In this document: one piece after another, positions 10,203 through 18,207 of the stretch
Layout of the letters: each line of letters opens with the position of its first letter
Position numbering within the stretch: position 1 is the stretch's first letter
NCBI GenBank assembly: GCA_029259815.1
Contig: JAJDEJ010000253.1
Span: forward strand, 1 to 64,000
Direction of reading: 5' to 3'
From: Planctomycetaceae bacterium
GTDB lineage: Bacteria > Planctomycetota > Planctomycetia > Planctomycetales > Planctomycetaceae
DNA: 64,000 bases
The notes under the pieces: model-generated
The model's database searches: none
What the model was told of the DNA's origin: nothing
The model's input: only the letters and a program-made list of their open reading frames with translations
Made by a program: the position numbers and the translations under genes

Positions 10203-11132
10203 TTAGACCGAAGTCGCAACTGTTGAAGATTGTGGAGGCCGTTGTAGACCGCTGTCTGGACGACCGACAACAAAGGCTTCGAAGATTTCGTCGAGGGACA
10301 GGTCTTCCAATCGGTGAGCGATGCCCTGAGTGCGGAGCAGGGCGGTGGCGTCCGGAGCGTTGTCGATCGTCAGAATGACCTCGCCGGTGGAGAGTCGACT
10401 GTCCAGAACTGTGAGTTCTCCGGCCAAGCGGCGGGCCATCTCTGGCTCGAGGATCAGGCGTTTGACTTGTTCGCGGAGGTCGTCGGTGGTGGATTGCCGG
10501 ACGATCGAGCCGTGGTGCAGGATGGCGATCACGTCGGCGACCGGTTCGACCTCGTACAGCAGGTGTGAGCTGTAGAGGACCGTGGTGCCGGCGGATTGCA
10601 GGTGTTCGACGAGGTCGCGGTTGAATTCCTTGCGCATGATGGGGTCGAGGCCGAGGGCCGGATCGTCGAGGATGACGACTTCGGGGCGGTGTGCGAGAGC
10701 CAACAGGAGGCCAAGGCGGACGTTTTGGCCCTTGGAGAGATGCCGCACTTTGGTCTTGAGCGGGACGTCGAACTGTTCAACGAAGCGGGTTGCCAGTGAG
10801 TGGTCCCAGGTGGGATAGAAGGCGGCGACGAAACGGATCACCTCCTCGGCTGTCATCCAGCCGAACATGGTTTGATCCTCCGCGAGATAGCCGACCGTAC
10901 GACGGACTTCGAGCGGTTCGAGTTGGGGATTGCGTCCAAGCACGCGGAGTGTGCCCTGATCGGGCGAAAGCAGGCCCATCAGCATCTGGATCGTGGTTGT
11001 TTTGCCTTCACCGTTGCGGCCCAGAAAGGCAAAGGTCTGGCCGCTTTCGACAGTGAGATTGAGGCCGCTGAGGACCGTTTTGTCGCGAAAGCTCTTGTGG
11101 ACGTCGCGGATTTCGATGGCCGGTGAGGTCAT
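10203..11132 (-). CDS. ABC transporter ATP-binding protein
   Basis: A 309-residue ATPase. Walker A is GRNGEGKTTT, the signature is LSKGQNVRLGLLLAL (a degenerate LSGGQ), and Walker B is VVILDDPALGLDP. The second Asp of the usual DEPT is retained as DDPALGLDP, so the catalytic glutamate position is Asp, which is unusual. The start overlaps the regulator's stop (ATGA), so the two are coupled. Organisation matches the YtrA-YtrB type regulator/exporter modules. Confidence 0.9.
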   Translation of the reverse strand: MTSPAIEIRDVHKSFRDKTVLSGLNLTVESGQTFAFLGRNGEGKTTTIQMLMGLLSPDQGTLRVLGRNPQLEPLEVRRTVGYLAEDQTMFGWMTAEEVIRFVAAFYPTWDHSLATRFVEQFDVPLKTKVRHLSKGQNVRLGLLLALAHRPEVVILDDPALGLDPIMRKEFNRDLVEHLQSAGTTVLYSSHLLYEVEPVADVIAILHHGSIVRQSTTDDLREQVKRLILEPEMARRLAGELTVLDSRLSTGEVILTIDNAPDATALLRTQGIAHRLEDLSLDEIFEAFVVGRPDSGLQRPPQSSTVATSV

Positions 11133-11575
11133 GCGTTGTCTCCCGTGTTGCGAGTTCTCGGGGCACCGTCGGTGATGGCTGAGGCGTCTTGCGTTTGGGC
11201 GAGGGCGTCGTCAAGCAGGGCATGGAGATCAGTTGCAGAGAGGCCCAGCAGGCGTCCGTGCTGGGCCAATTGTGTGAGTTCATCGAGGAACCTGATTCGC
11301 TCGGCTTTGAGTTCGTGCTTGGGGAGTTCATCACCGACGAACGTCCCTTCGCCGTGCCGCATGTCGAGCAGTTTCTCTGCGGTCAGCTTCTCGTAGACGC
11401 GCAGGACCGTGTTCTGGTTGACGGCGAGGTCGCGTGCGAGTTGACGGACAGAGGGAATCTGTGTGCCCGATTTGACCCGACCGGACAGGCATTGGGCCCG
11501 AATCTGGTCAGCAATTTGACGCGAAATGGGCGTTGACGACCCTTTTTCGATGCGAATGAACATGCATGTTTCCAC
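11129..11575 (-). CDS. GntR family (YtrA subfamily) transcriptional regulator
   Basis: A 148-residue regulator. An N-terminal winged helix begins FIRIEKGSSTPISRQIADQI and contains the recognition segment SVRQLARDLAVNQNTVLRVY; a short helical C-terminal part without a ligand domain is the YtrA pattern. Such proteins repress their own ABC operon, relieved by cell-wall-active compounds in studied cases. The GTG at 11575 has GCAGG seven bases upstream; an ATG four codons later (11563) is an alternative that fits the family N terminus better. A strong promoter lies directly upstream. Confidence 0.9.
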   Translation of the reverse strand: METCMFIRIEKGSSTPISRQIADQIRAQCLSGRVKSGTQIPSVRQLARDLAVNQNTVLRVYEKLTAEKLLDMRHGEGTFVGDELPKHELKAERIRFLDELTQLAQHGRLLGLSATDLHALLDDALAQTQDASAITDGAPRTRNTGDNA

Positions 11576-11599
11576 TCGTTAACCTGCCAAGTGACTACA

Positions 11600-11628
11600 G
11601 ATATATAACAGTTTTGGTGGCTTGTCAA
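11600..11628 (-). promoter_or_regulatory. Sigma-70 type promoter for the gntR-ABC operon
   Basis: On the minus strand a consensus TTGACA (11623-11628) is followed after 17 bases by TATATC (11600-11605; TATATA is available two bases earlier). The A/T-rich -10 region carries an imperfect dyad (CTGTTATATA/TCTGTAG) that could be the regulator's operator. It lies about 25-50 bases before the start codon. Confidence 0.65.
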
Positions 11629-11777
11629 CTCATTCGTGTTGACGCTTTGCATCGCGAGCCAACGACTCGCTGAAATCTGGCAAATCCCGTAGGAAACTTC
11701 CGACCTGACGGATTCGCGCAAGCTATTCAAGTAATGAGGCCATATTTACAGACCTGCCAACAAAGAGGTTTCCCACC

Positions 11778-14069
11778 ATGTTCCGTCTGAACCGAAAACC
11801 TGATTGCAGTGCATCGTGCGAGCACGCTGCACGACGCGGTGCCTTTGTGGTGCTCGCGTTCTTCTGCCTGATCGCCACGATCGCCTTCGTCTCCTTCTCG
11901 ATCGACACCGGGCACCTCGCCTTGAGTAAGACGATCCAACAAAATGCTGTCGACTCAGCCGCGCTGGCGGCCGCGATGGAGATTACGAATGCCGTGGAAA
12001 ATGCGCCGCCCGAAGAGCCGGATCCGACGGCCTACGCTCGTGAACAGGCAAAGGTGATGGCGGTCGATGTAGCGGCGTTGAATGGCGTGTTTATCGACCC
12101 GGACATCGATGTGACATTCGGCTTGCGATCATACAATCCGGCGACGGAGCAATTCGAAGTGCAATGGGGTGTTTCGCCGGCGAATGCCGTGAAGGTGCGA
12201 GCCCGTCGCAGCAACCCGGACACCTCGCAGCCGGACGGTCAATTGCCGCTGATGTTCGCAGCCGTGTTCGGCGACGACTCGGTCCGCATGGAATCGGAAG
12301 CCGTCGCTTACATCGAGGCTCGCGACATCTCTGTCGTCCTGGACTTCTCCGGATCAATGCGGTTCGACAGTCTGTTCCGCTGGGATTCCATCAATCGCCT
12401 CGGCGAAGATGCGATTCGTGATAACCTGCGTGATATGTACACCGAGTTGGAAATCGCTGACGGCAACGTGGGAACGCTTGATCACACTGACCCGGATAAT
12501 GCCGATTCGACCCGTGACTCCGAGGTGAAGTGGCTGGTGGTGCATAGTCCAGACACAGATGATCCCAGCGATCCCGATGTTGACGTAACTTTCAAGTACG
12601 ATGAAGTTGAAGTTGTCTCGTCAGAGGACTACCAAGAGATCAAAATGGAATTCGACGACGGGACTTCTCAAACGATCAGCGACACTGCATCGACAGGGAC
12701 ATACTCAGGGTCGGGTGGCAACAATGAAAAGGAAATCGAGTCCGTCTGGGTGATGTTTGCTGGCAGCGATGTCACGCTGACTGGAGAAGATCCAACTAAA
12801 CGATGCAAGCCTCAGATCTCTGTGACATTTACCGGGGGAGGCACGTCGGTCTACATCGAATCGTCAAAGGACCTTTCCAATGTCGTGCTCGAATTCGAGG
12901 ATGGCACGAACTATAAGTTTGATAATCTCAATCAAGGACAGACGGGAACGTTCGAAGGGATTGGCGAGAACGCCGGCAAGATCATCTCTGGCGTTTGGGT
13001 GAAATCAGGCTGCAACAAGAGCGGCGATGGACCCGGCTACGGTGAACGGTTCGATGCTCCGGACTCCGGACAATCATCGGTGGCCATCCGCTTCGATGAC
13101 ACGAACGAAAACGTCAAGGCGTACTTCGGTCTTGATGGCGTGAGCTACCCGTACCCGTCTGGTAGTTGGGACAGTTACATTGACTATGTCCGCAACGACA
13201 GCGACATCAATCGCGGCAGCCATCGTGAGATGTACGGCGGCATCACCTTCATGCACTACATCCTGGAGAACAAGCCGTACCACTCACAAACACCCGATTT
13301 GGCGAAGACTTCGCACTTCCCGTTCCACGCGGTCCGGGAAGGAAACGAGCTCTTTGTGGACTTCCTCGAGAACCTGGGCTTCGGTGACCACGTGGGGTTG
13401 ATCAGCTATGACCAATACCGACGAACCGAGCAGGTCCTGAATGAGGATGGCCAATCGATCGATATCTCTGCTGATCCGATCGGCGATCACTACGAGGCGA
13501 TCAAGACGATCATGCAGTATAAGCAAGCCAGTCACTATTACGCCCGGACCAACATCGGCGGCGGAGTTCGACAAGCTCGCGACACGATCGAAAACTTCGG
13601 TCGCAGCGGTGCACGTCCGACCATCCTGCTGATGACGGACGGAAACGCCAACGTCTACGAAAACACCGCCGGGGACAATAACCTCCAAGGTGGATTTGCG
13701 AATGACGGCTTCTACCAGATGCCCGCAGGGTTTGACTGGGGGGTGTTTAACAACCTCGACACGACCAGCACGGTTCCGTTCAGCATCAATGACGACGGCA
13801 GTGAGAATGCCCGTTCACGGATCTTTGCATTGTCACAAGCCTACTTGGCGGCCGATGAAGGCACGACCGTGCATACGATGGCAGTGGGGGCAGGTGCCGA
13901 TACCGACCTGATGAAGGCCATCGCTTTTCTCGGCGGGGGTGAGTATATCGAAGTCTCTGGCTCGCTCACCGTTGCGAACTTGATGGAGGAAGTCCAAGCC
14001 GGCTTCTACCGTATCGCGGCCCTCGTGCCTCCTGCACGTCTGGACGATCCGGCAGAAGCGACTCCATAA
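11778..14069 (+). CDS. TadG-like pilus-associated protein with interrupted VWA domain
   Basis: A 763-residue envelope protein. The N terminus is the TadG/TadE type: a basic cysteine-containing stretch, then a hydrophobic helix (residues ~21-41) and DTGHLALSKTIQQNAVDSAALAAA. A von Willebrand A domain starts at DISVVLDFSGSM with the MIDAS DxSxS at residues 189-193. Its remaining parts reappear only after residue ~485 (FPFHAVREGNELFVDFLENLG, TNIGGGVRQA, PTILLMTDGNAN). The ~290 residues between carry two similar beta-rich units (about 275-330 and 361-415), each with an EF-DDGT core and an ESVWV/SGVWV end. A rho-independent terminator follows. Role: probably surface adhesion or Tad pilus; inferred. 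Confidence 0.85.
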   Translation: MFRLNRKPDCSASCEHAARRGAFVVLAFFCLIATIAFVSFSIDTGHLALSKTIQQNAVDSAALAAAMEITNAVENAPPEEPDPTAYAREQAKVMAVDVAALNGVFIDPDIDVTFGLRSYNPATEQFEVQWGVSPANAVKVRARRSNPDTSQPDGQLPLMFAAVFGDDSVRMESEAVAYIEARDISVVLDFSGSMRFDSLFRWDSINRLGEDAIRDNLRDMYTELEIADGNVGTLDHTDPDNADSTRDSEVKWLVVHSPDTDDPSDPDVDVTFKYDEVEVVSSEDYQEIKMEFDDGTSQTISDTASTGTYSGSGGNNEKEIESVWVMFAGSDVTLTGEDPTKRCKPQISVTFTGGGTSVYIESSKDLSNVVLEFEDGTNYKFDNLNQGQTGTFEGIGENAGKIISGVWVKSGCNKSGDGPGYGERFDAPDSGQSSVAIRFDDTNENVKAYFGLDGVSYPYPSGSWDSYIDYVRNDSDINRGSHREMYGGITFMHYILENKPYHSQTPDLAKTSHFPFHAVREGNELFVDFLENLGFGDHVGLISYDQYRRTEQVLNEDGQSIDISADPIGDHYEAIKTIMQYKQASHYYARTNIGGGVRQARDTIENFGRSGARPTILLMTDGNANVYENTAGDNNLQGGFANDGFYQMPAGFDWGVFNNLDTTSTVPFSINDDGSENARSRIFALSQAYLAADEGTTVHTMAVGAGADTDLMKAIAFLGGGEYIEVSGSLTVANLMEEVQAGFYRIAALVPPARLDDPAEATP

Positions 14070-14102
14070 CAGGCAGCAACCTCGCCGTATTGCCTGATGA
14101 TG

Positions 14103-14136
14103 ATGCCCACGGGATGGTCCTCCCGTGGGCATTTTT
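14103..14136 (+). terminator. Rho-independent terminator after the VWA gene
   Basis: A perfect 12-bp stem (ATGCCCACGGGA / TCCCGTGGGCAT, 14103-14114 and 14121-14132) is followed by TTTTT. It begins 33 bases after the stop codon. Confidence 0.9.
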
Positions 14137-14157
14137 CGTTGAGAGCAATCAAATCTC

Positions 14158-14184
14158 GTAGGACGGACTTCCAAGTCCGTCCTG
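14158..14184. repeat. Repeat R2 (GGACGGACTT palindrome), copy 1
   Basis: GTAGGACGGACTTCCAAGTC with its palindromic completion, in the 307-base space between the VWA and DUF3500 genes. Copies also at 14345-14366 and, paired, at 45492-45554. Confidence 0.88.
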
Positions 14185-14186
14185 GC

Positions 14187-14308
14187 GGTACGTCACTGCT
14201 AAAAACTCGGGTGGGGTGGCAGGGTCAGACCAACGGGATGGCCCTGAGATTCCGCGTCCTCACACCGGGGCCATCCGCTGCGCTCCTGACCCCGCCACCC
14301 GGAAATCA
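14187..14308 (+). repeat. Repeat R3, ~120-bp hairpin element, copy A
   Basis: Matches 33068-33190 in reverse complement with few differences over about 120 bases. Ends are complementary (GGTGGCAGGGTCAG ... CTGACCCCGCCACC), so the unit can fold on itself like a MITE or REP element. It contains no gene. It is bracketed by two R2 palindromes. Confidence 0.9.
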
Positions 14309-14344
14309 TGCTCAGACGCTCTACTCGAAGCACCTTCCAAGATC

Positions 14345-14366
14345 GGACGGACTTGGAAGTCCGTCC
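14345..14366. repeat. Repeat R2 palindrome, copy 2
   Basis: GGACGGACTTGGAAGTCCGT plus CC, reverse-oriented relative to the copy at 14158. It lies just before the 3' end of the DUF3500 gene. Confidence 0.88.
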
Positions 14367-14376
14367 AACGACGAGA

Positions 14377-15417
14377 TCACTCGATGGGGATCGCGAAGTC
14401 GCCATGCATGTCGCGCCAGACACAGTGGATGTGATTGGCCGGATTACCAGAGACATCCGGCTGAGTGTTGACGAACTCGATGAGAAACGTCTCTCCCTGG
14501 ATGCGGTAATAGTGACCGATGCCCGGTTCCGTCGCTCCCGCCCAGGCAAAATGCACGTCATCAAAGCCTGCGTCGTCGATTGCGGCCAGACGCTGATCCG
14601 AGAGTGTCGCTGGAACCGCTGTGGCATACTCGTCGATCAACTGACGCAGGACTTTCTGTTGATCGGACGCCAGTTTGCCAGCGGGAATACCGGCTGGTGC
14701 TTCGTTCGGCGGTTGAGGCTCTCCCGCTGCCCGAATCTCCCGCGGAGCTTTCTCGGCGATCATCGCCTGCTTCCGTTGAGCATCGTCGAGACTGTTGACC
14801 AGATCAAATCCCAGCTGCTCTTCCTTCGCCAAGATGCGTGTTCCGATCTCAATGCCAGATTCGTTCTCGGCCTTCACCACACCAGGATTTGCTGCGAAGA
14901 ACTGAGGCGTCGACGAGATGACCTTTCCATCTTCGACCACGAAGTTCAGCGAGAGATGATGGCCTTCCACACTCAGTCCCCATCGCCCACCGAAATCCGC
15001 TCCAAACAGTGTGAAGTAGTATCGCTCCGGATCCCGCGCGAATCGCCCCTTGCCCTCGATCTCGGCGAGCAGTTTTTCGATCTCCATGATCTGCTTGGCT
15101 TTAGAATAGCCGGTCTGAGAGAGTGCCGCTTGCAACAACTGATGAGCGACCTTCCGTTGCTCGGCGTTCATGTGTTTGACCTGCAGCCCCTTGCGATGAT
15201 CCTTGGGGATGAAGTGCCAGTTGACCCGTTGATCGGTGTCGTCCTCGTAGGAGAGCAGGGCCGTCTTGCGTTGCTCATCATCCAGCAGTTCGACGAACTC
15301 CGTCGCCGCTTCAGTCATCTCCGCACCCGGTGCAGTTTCCCGATAGAACGTCCACCCGGCAACGGGCGTCGACACGATCAGGACCAGCAACAACATCCAG
15401 CGAATACGGCGGTACAT
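14377..15417 (-). CDS. DUF3500 domain protein
   Basis: A 346-residue protein. The start is the ATG at 15417 behind GAGGAAG; it begins a signal anchor (MYRRIRWMLLLVLIVSTPVAG). The mature part matches DUF3500: LLDDEQRKTALLSYEDD, VNWHFIP, the GYSKAKQIMEIEKLL segment, RDPERYYFTLFG, WGLSVEGHHLSLNF and, near the C terminus, NHIHCVWRDMHGDF. The conserved His residues (GHHLSLN, NHIH) suggest metal or substrate binding, but the family has no proven activity. The longer upstream frame is not needed. Confidence 0.88.
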   Translation of the reverse strand: MYRRIRWMLLLVLIVSTPVAGWTFYRETAPGAEMTEAATEFVELLDDEQRKTALLSYEDDTDQRVNWHFIPKDHRKGLQVKHMNAEQRKVAHQLLQAALSQTGYSKAKQIMEIEKLLAEIEGKGRFARDPERYYFTLFGADFGGRWGLSVEGHHLSLNFVVEDGKVISSTPQFFAANPGVVKAENESGIEIGTRILAKEEQLGFDLVNSLDDAQRKQAMIAEKAPREIRAAGEPQPPNEAPAGIPAGKLASDQQKVLRQLIDEYATAVPATLSDQRLAAIDDAGFDDVHFAWAGATEPGIGHYYRIQGETFLIEFVNTQPDVSGNPANHIHCVWRDMHGDFAIPIE

Positions 15418-15513
15418 CTCGATCTTCCTCAGACAGGACGCGGGAGGGAATTCCACGCCCAGATCGTACCGCCCTTAAGGTCGTGTGAAAAGCTGCCAAC
15501 CACGCTAATCCTC

Positions 15514-15615
15514 CGTCATTCCCGTGCAGGCGGGAATCTAGCAACAACACATGTGCCATCGCAGTGTGGCTCCATGCTCAATGCCATCTGGATTCCCGCC
15601 TGCGCGGGAATGACG
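15514..15615. repeat. Repeat R4 (ATTCCCGC...GCGGGAAT) paired hairpin, copy 1
   Basis: Two inverted copies of the CGTCATTCCCGCGCAGGCGG family, each itself palindromic, flank a ~45-base variable middle. Other copies lie at 47411-47507 and 52695-52795. It occupies the gap between the DUF3500 and YdjM-like genes. Confidence 0.92.
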
Positions 15616-15663
15616 TGACATATTTCGACCGAGAGTCCGAGCAAGCGATTCAGGAGCGGGTGC

Positions 15664-16569
15664 CTATCGCCGTACCGGTCCGAAGGCGTTGGGATCGACG
15701 TTGGGCGGGAGCACTTCACCACCGTGGGCGGTCCGGTTGGGCTGCCTCTCGTGGTTGTCGAACGGTCGCGGCTGCTGAAACTCCGGCTCGCCTAACGCTG
15801 TCTCCGGCAGTGACGGTTCTCCCAGATCAACATCCTCGAAGGGAGACATCGCTTCCATGTCGCCGTCACTTGCTTCTTCACCAATCACATCTGCTTGCTG
15901 AAAGAGCGACTCGGGCGGCTTTGGCTGGATGATGCCCGCATCGACGAGCATGGCGTAGGACAGCACCGCGAGAATGGAGTACGTGACGACGTTCGGGACG
16001 AATCCTTTCCCAAACATCTTCATGGCCGTACCGGCCGACTTCTTCAGCTTGAGACGGACTCCAGCCCATTGCACACTGTACATCTCGTCAAGAAGCAAGT
16101 GAGAGAAGAATCCGGTCGCGGTGCCGCTTGCCATCAGTAGTTTGACGGTCGTGAGATCGCTGGGATAGCAGAGGTAGGTCAGTTCTGCTGCGATGGCCAT
16201 CGCCGGCAGGCTGTGAAACATGCCCCGATGGACCGAGACCGCACCGATGATGGATGCACCGCCGTACTTGATCCCGAGATACATCACGACGATCAGCAGC
16301 ATCGTGATCTCGACATCACTCGGCAGACCGAGCCAGCCAATCAGACGGCCCACCAGCGCCAGCGGAGCAATCGCAGCGACGAGTCCAAACATCTCCCGCA
16401 CTGGCCTGCCGGTCTCGGAATCGAGGTCGGGCAGCATGCCACCCAAGGCGGTCAGCCAAGCCGCGAGCGCTCCTTGAGCCGGTGTGAAGTCGAGGGCAAA
16501 CGTGGCTCCCAACCCGTAACCGACGCCGAGCATCGTGCTGACTGTGATGTGTTCCCGATAAGCCGCCAT
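15664..16569 (-). CDS. YdjM-family membrane-bound metal-dependent hydrolase
   Basis: A 301-residue protein with about five hydrophobic helices. It carries the family's histidine/acidic motifs: YREHITVSTMLG near the N terminus, LPDLDSETGRP, HRGMFHSLPA and HLLLDEMYS. These are assigned to COG1988 (predicted inner-membrane metal-dependent hydrolases, LexA-regulated in E. coli). The C-terminal ~90 residues are acidic, proline-rich and poorly conserved. It stands alone on the minus strand. Enzymatic substrate is unknown. Confidence 0.85.
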   Translation of the reverse strand: MAAYREHITVSTMLGVGYGLGATFALDFTPAQGALAAWLTALGGMLPDLDSETGRPVREMFGLVAAIAPLALVGRLIGWLGLPSDVEITMLLIVVMYLGIKYGGASIIGAVSVHRGMFHSLPAMAIAAELTYLCYPSDLTTVKLLMASGTATGFFSHLLLDEMYSVQWAGVRLKLKKSAGTAMKMFGKGFVPNVVTYSILAVLSYAMLVDAGIIQPKPPESLFQQADVIGEEASDGDMEAMSPFEDVDLGEPSLPETALGEPEFQQPRPFDNHERQPNRTAHGGEVLPPNVDPNAFGPVRR

Positions 16570-16751
16570 GCGTCCGTCCGTGGATTGGCGAGAAGTGTCA
16601 TCCTGACCCGAAGACGCGGCAATGTATCAGGAGTCCCCAGATCACGGCAACGGCTATTTGACGTGTTGCAAACGGTTGTCTACTGATGGGTTACAAGTTC
16701 AGCGGTGCCGCGGTCGCCATCTCAAGACTCTCCGGATAGGATCATTGAGAG

Positions 16752-17063
16752 ATGACGATCGAACAGACTCCCTTCCATGAGATTGCCATGCCAGACAATC
16801 AAAAAAACGAAGGTGTCTCTATTCGCACCATGACGATCGGCGTGATGTTGCTGATCGCGTACATCTGCTGGGGGATGGCTGCGTCTGACTACCTGGGTTT
16901 GAAACCCGGTTTGCCTGACAGTGGTGTCCGCGCCGGTCGAGGTCGTGGGTTGGTGATGGCTGTGACATTGATCGTAACGTTCATCACCAACTCACTGCAT
17001 GTGCATGAGGCTCCGGGAATTATCTCCCATGTGTTCCGTATAACGCACGGTGGATTCTCTTGA
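16752..17063 (+). CDS. Small predicted membrane protein (hypothetical)
   Basis: A 103-residue frame that I do not recognise. Two hydrophobic stretches are visible (IGVMLLIAYICWGMAA and GLVMAVTLIVTFITN), separated by a Gly/Arg-rich linker. GAGAG precedes the ATG; an internal ATG at 16788 is an alternative. The last 40 residues look less like a membrane protein. Its stop overlaps the TTG start of a second small basic frame (17060), so either the two are coupled or they are one gene carrying a frameshift. Confidence 0.5.
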   Translation: MTIEQTPFHEIAMPDNQKNEGVSIRTMTIGVMLLIAYICWGMAASDYLGLKPGLPDSGVRAGRGRGLVMAVTLIVTFITNSLHVHEAPGIISHVFRITHGGFS

Positions 17064-17212
17064 CCTTTGTGATACTTGAAGGCTTGGCGGTCGCGTTCGG
17101 CGTCTGGGTGAAGCTGCTGGAAACAAAGCTCGGCGCCCCGAAGAAAAAACGCAAGCGGCATCAGACCGGACCACGAGACAAGCCTCGTAAGCGAAGACGC
17201 GAGGGGATCTAA
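17060..17212 (+). CDS. Small basic-tailed membrane peptide, or 3' part of a frameshifted gene
   Basis: A 50-residue frame from TTG 17060, overlapping the preceding stop (TTGA). The first ~20 residues are hydrophobic (FVILEGLAVAFGVWVKLL); the rest is strongly basic (PKKKRKRHQ, KPRKRRR). Codon use and the clean hydrophobic-then-basic composition suggest real coding. If a one-base frameshift joined it to the frame ending at 17063, the product would be a ~153-residue three-helix protein with a cytoplasmic basic tail. Confidence 0.42.
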   Translation: MTFVILEGLAVAFGVWVKLLETKLGAPKKKRKRHQTGPRDKPRKRRREGI

Positions 17213-17239
17213 TCGGCAGGCGAACTCGCATGATGACAG

Positions 17240-18163
17240 TCATTCGCTCGATGACGTGCCGCCAGCAAGATGACTGTGGAGAAAGTTCCCCCGTACCTCT
17301 CTCATCTTCGGCCCGTCTTTTCCGAGCCAGATCAAATGCCCCCCTGCGTGCAGGTCACAGTGCTCAGCAGACGGAATGCAGTTCATCGCCCACTCGACAT
17401 GTGCGCTGGGAATCAGCGGGTCCAGACTGTCGTGCAAGATGAGTGTTGGGCAGTTGACTGAACCCGGAGTCAGCCAATTTTCGTCAACTGCGTTGGCCCA
17501 GTCATTCTCGACTCCGGCTGGGTGCTGAGAACAACGAAGTTCGGACTCGGCGAGCAGAGGCACGAGCGACTTCGTCGCTTCCTCGTCAACGATTTCTGCT
17601 TGCCGTTGTCCGCTCATCCCTTCCACGACTCCGTCCGGTCGACGACGAATCTTTTCCATCTCTCGTCGATATCCAAGACGAAGGATGGGCAGGCACCAAC
17701 GGTGATATTTGAAGAATGGATAGACGGACCTCAGATGGGGCGGCATCCAGCGACGTGATGTGAATGGATGACTCAACGCACACTGGAGGACTAGGGCTGC
17801 TGACAGCATCGGATGCCGCGATGCAAAACAGGACGCTGCAAGGCCGCCTCCTGAAGTTCCGACCACGGCGACCCGATCAATGTTCAGTTGTTGAAGAAGC
17901 TCCGCTGCTAGATCAGCACAGTCATTTGGTGATCGACCGCATGACAGGGGTGTCCCGTAGTACCCGGGACGACTAGGAACAATCAGACGAAATCCATCGT
18001 CCAATAACCACCCCTCCATGATAATTGCTGCATCATTCCCGGCGCCTGTCCCATGGAAATAGAGAATCGCCGAACCTTGGCCGACATCAGCATACTCAAC
18101 CAAACCCTGAGAGGTTTTCCTCTGATGATTCTCAATCGGACTAGTAAACCATCGATCACTCAT
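17240..18163 (-). CDS. Alpha/beta-hydrolase fold protein
   Basis: A 307-residue protein. It has the oxyanion strand ILYFHGTGAGND, the nucleophile elbow VVGTSGGGLAA (Ser), an acid candidate in LILHDSLDPLIPS and the catalytic His in LHAGGHLIWLG, all in the expected order. Length is normal. No signal peptide is seen. It follows fabD on the same strand after 44 bases, but nothing links it to lipid synthesis beyond position. Substrate is unknown. Confidence 0.87.
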   Translation of the reverse strand: MSDRWFTSPIENHQRKTSQGLVEYADVGQGSAILYFHGTGAGNDAAIIMEGWLLDDGFRLIVPSRPGYYGTPLSCGRSPNDCADLAAELLQQLNIDRVAVVGTSGGGLAASCFASRHPMLSAALVLQCALSHPFTSRRWMPPHLRSVYPFFKYHRWCLPILRLGYRREMEKIRRRPDGVVEGMSGQRQAEIVDEEATKSLVPLLAESELRCSQHPAGVENDWANAVDENWLTPGSVNCPTLILHDSLDPLIPSAHVEWAMNCIPSAEHCDLHAGGHLIWLGKDGPKMREVRGNFLHSHLAGGTSSSE

Positions 18164-18207
18164 TCGCCCTTCTCATGACCAAAGGCTTATCGACCACTCA
18201 AGCTGTC

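Noticed and set aside
14308-15618. 436-residue plus-strand frame opposite the DUF3500 gene.
   Set aside because: It is the mirror of a well-matched DUF3500 protein, crosses repeats R2 and R4, and has no family pattern or ribosome-binding site.
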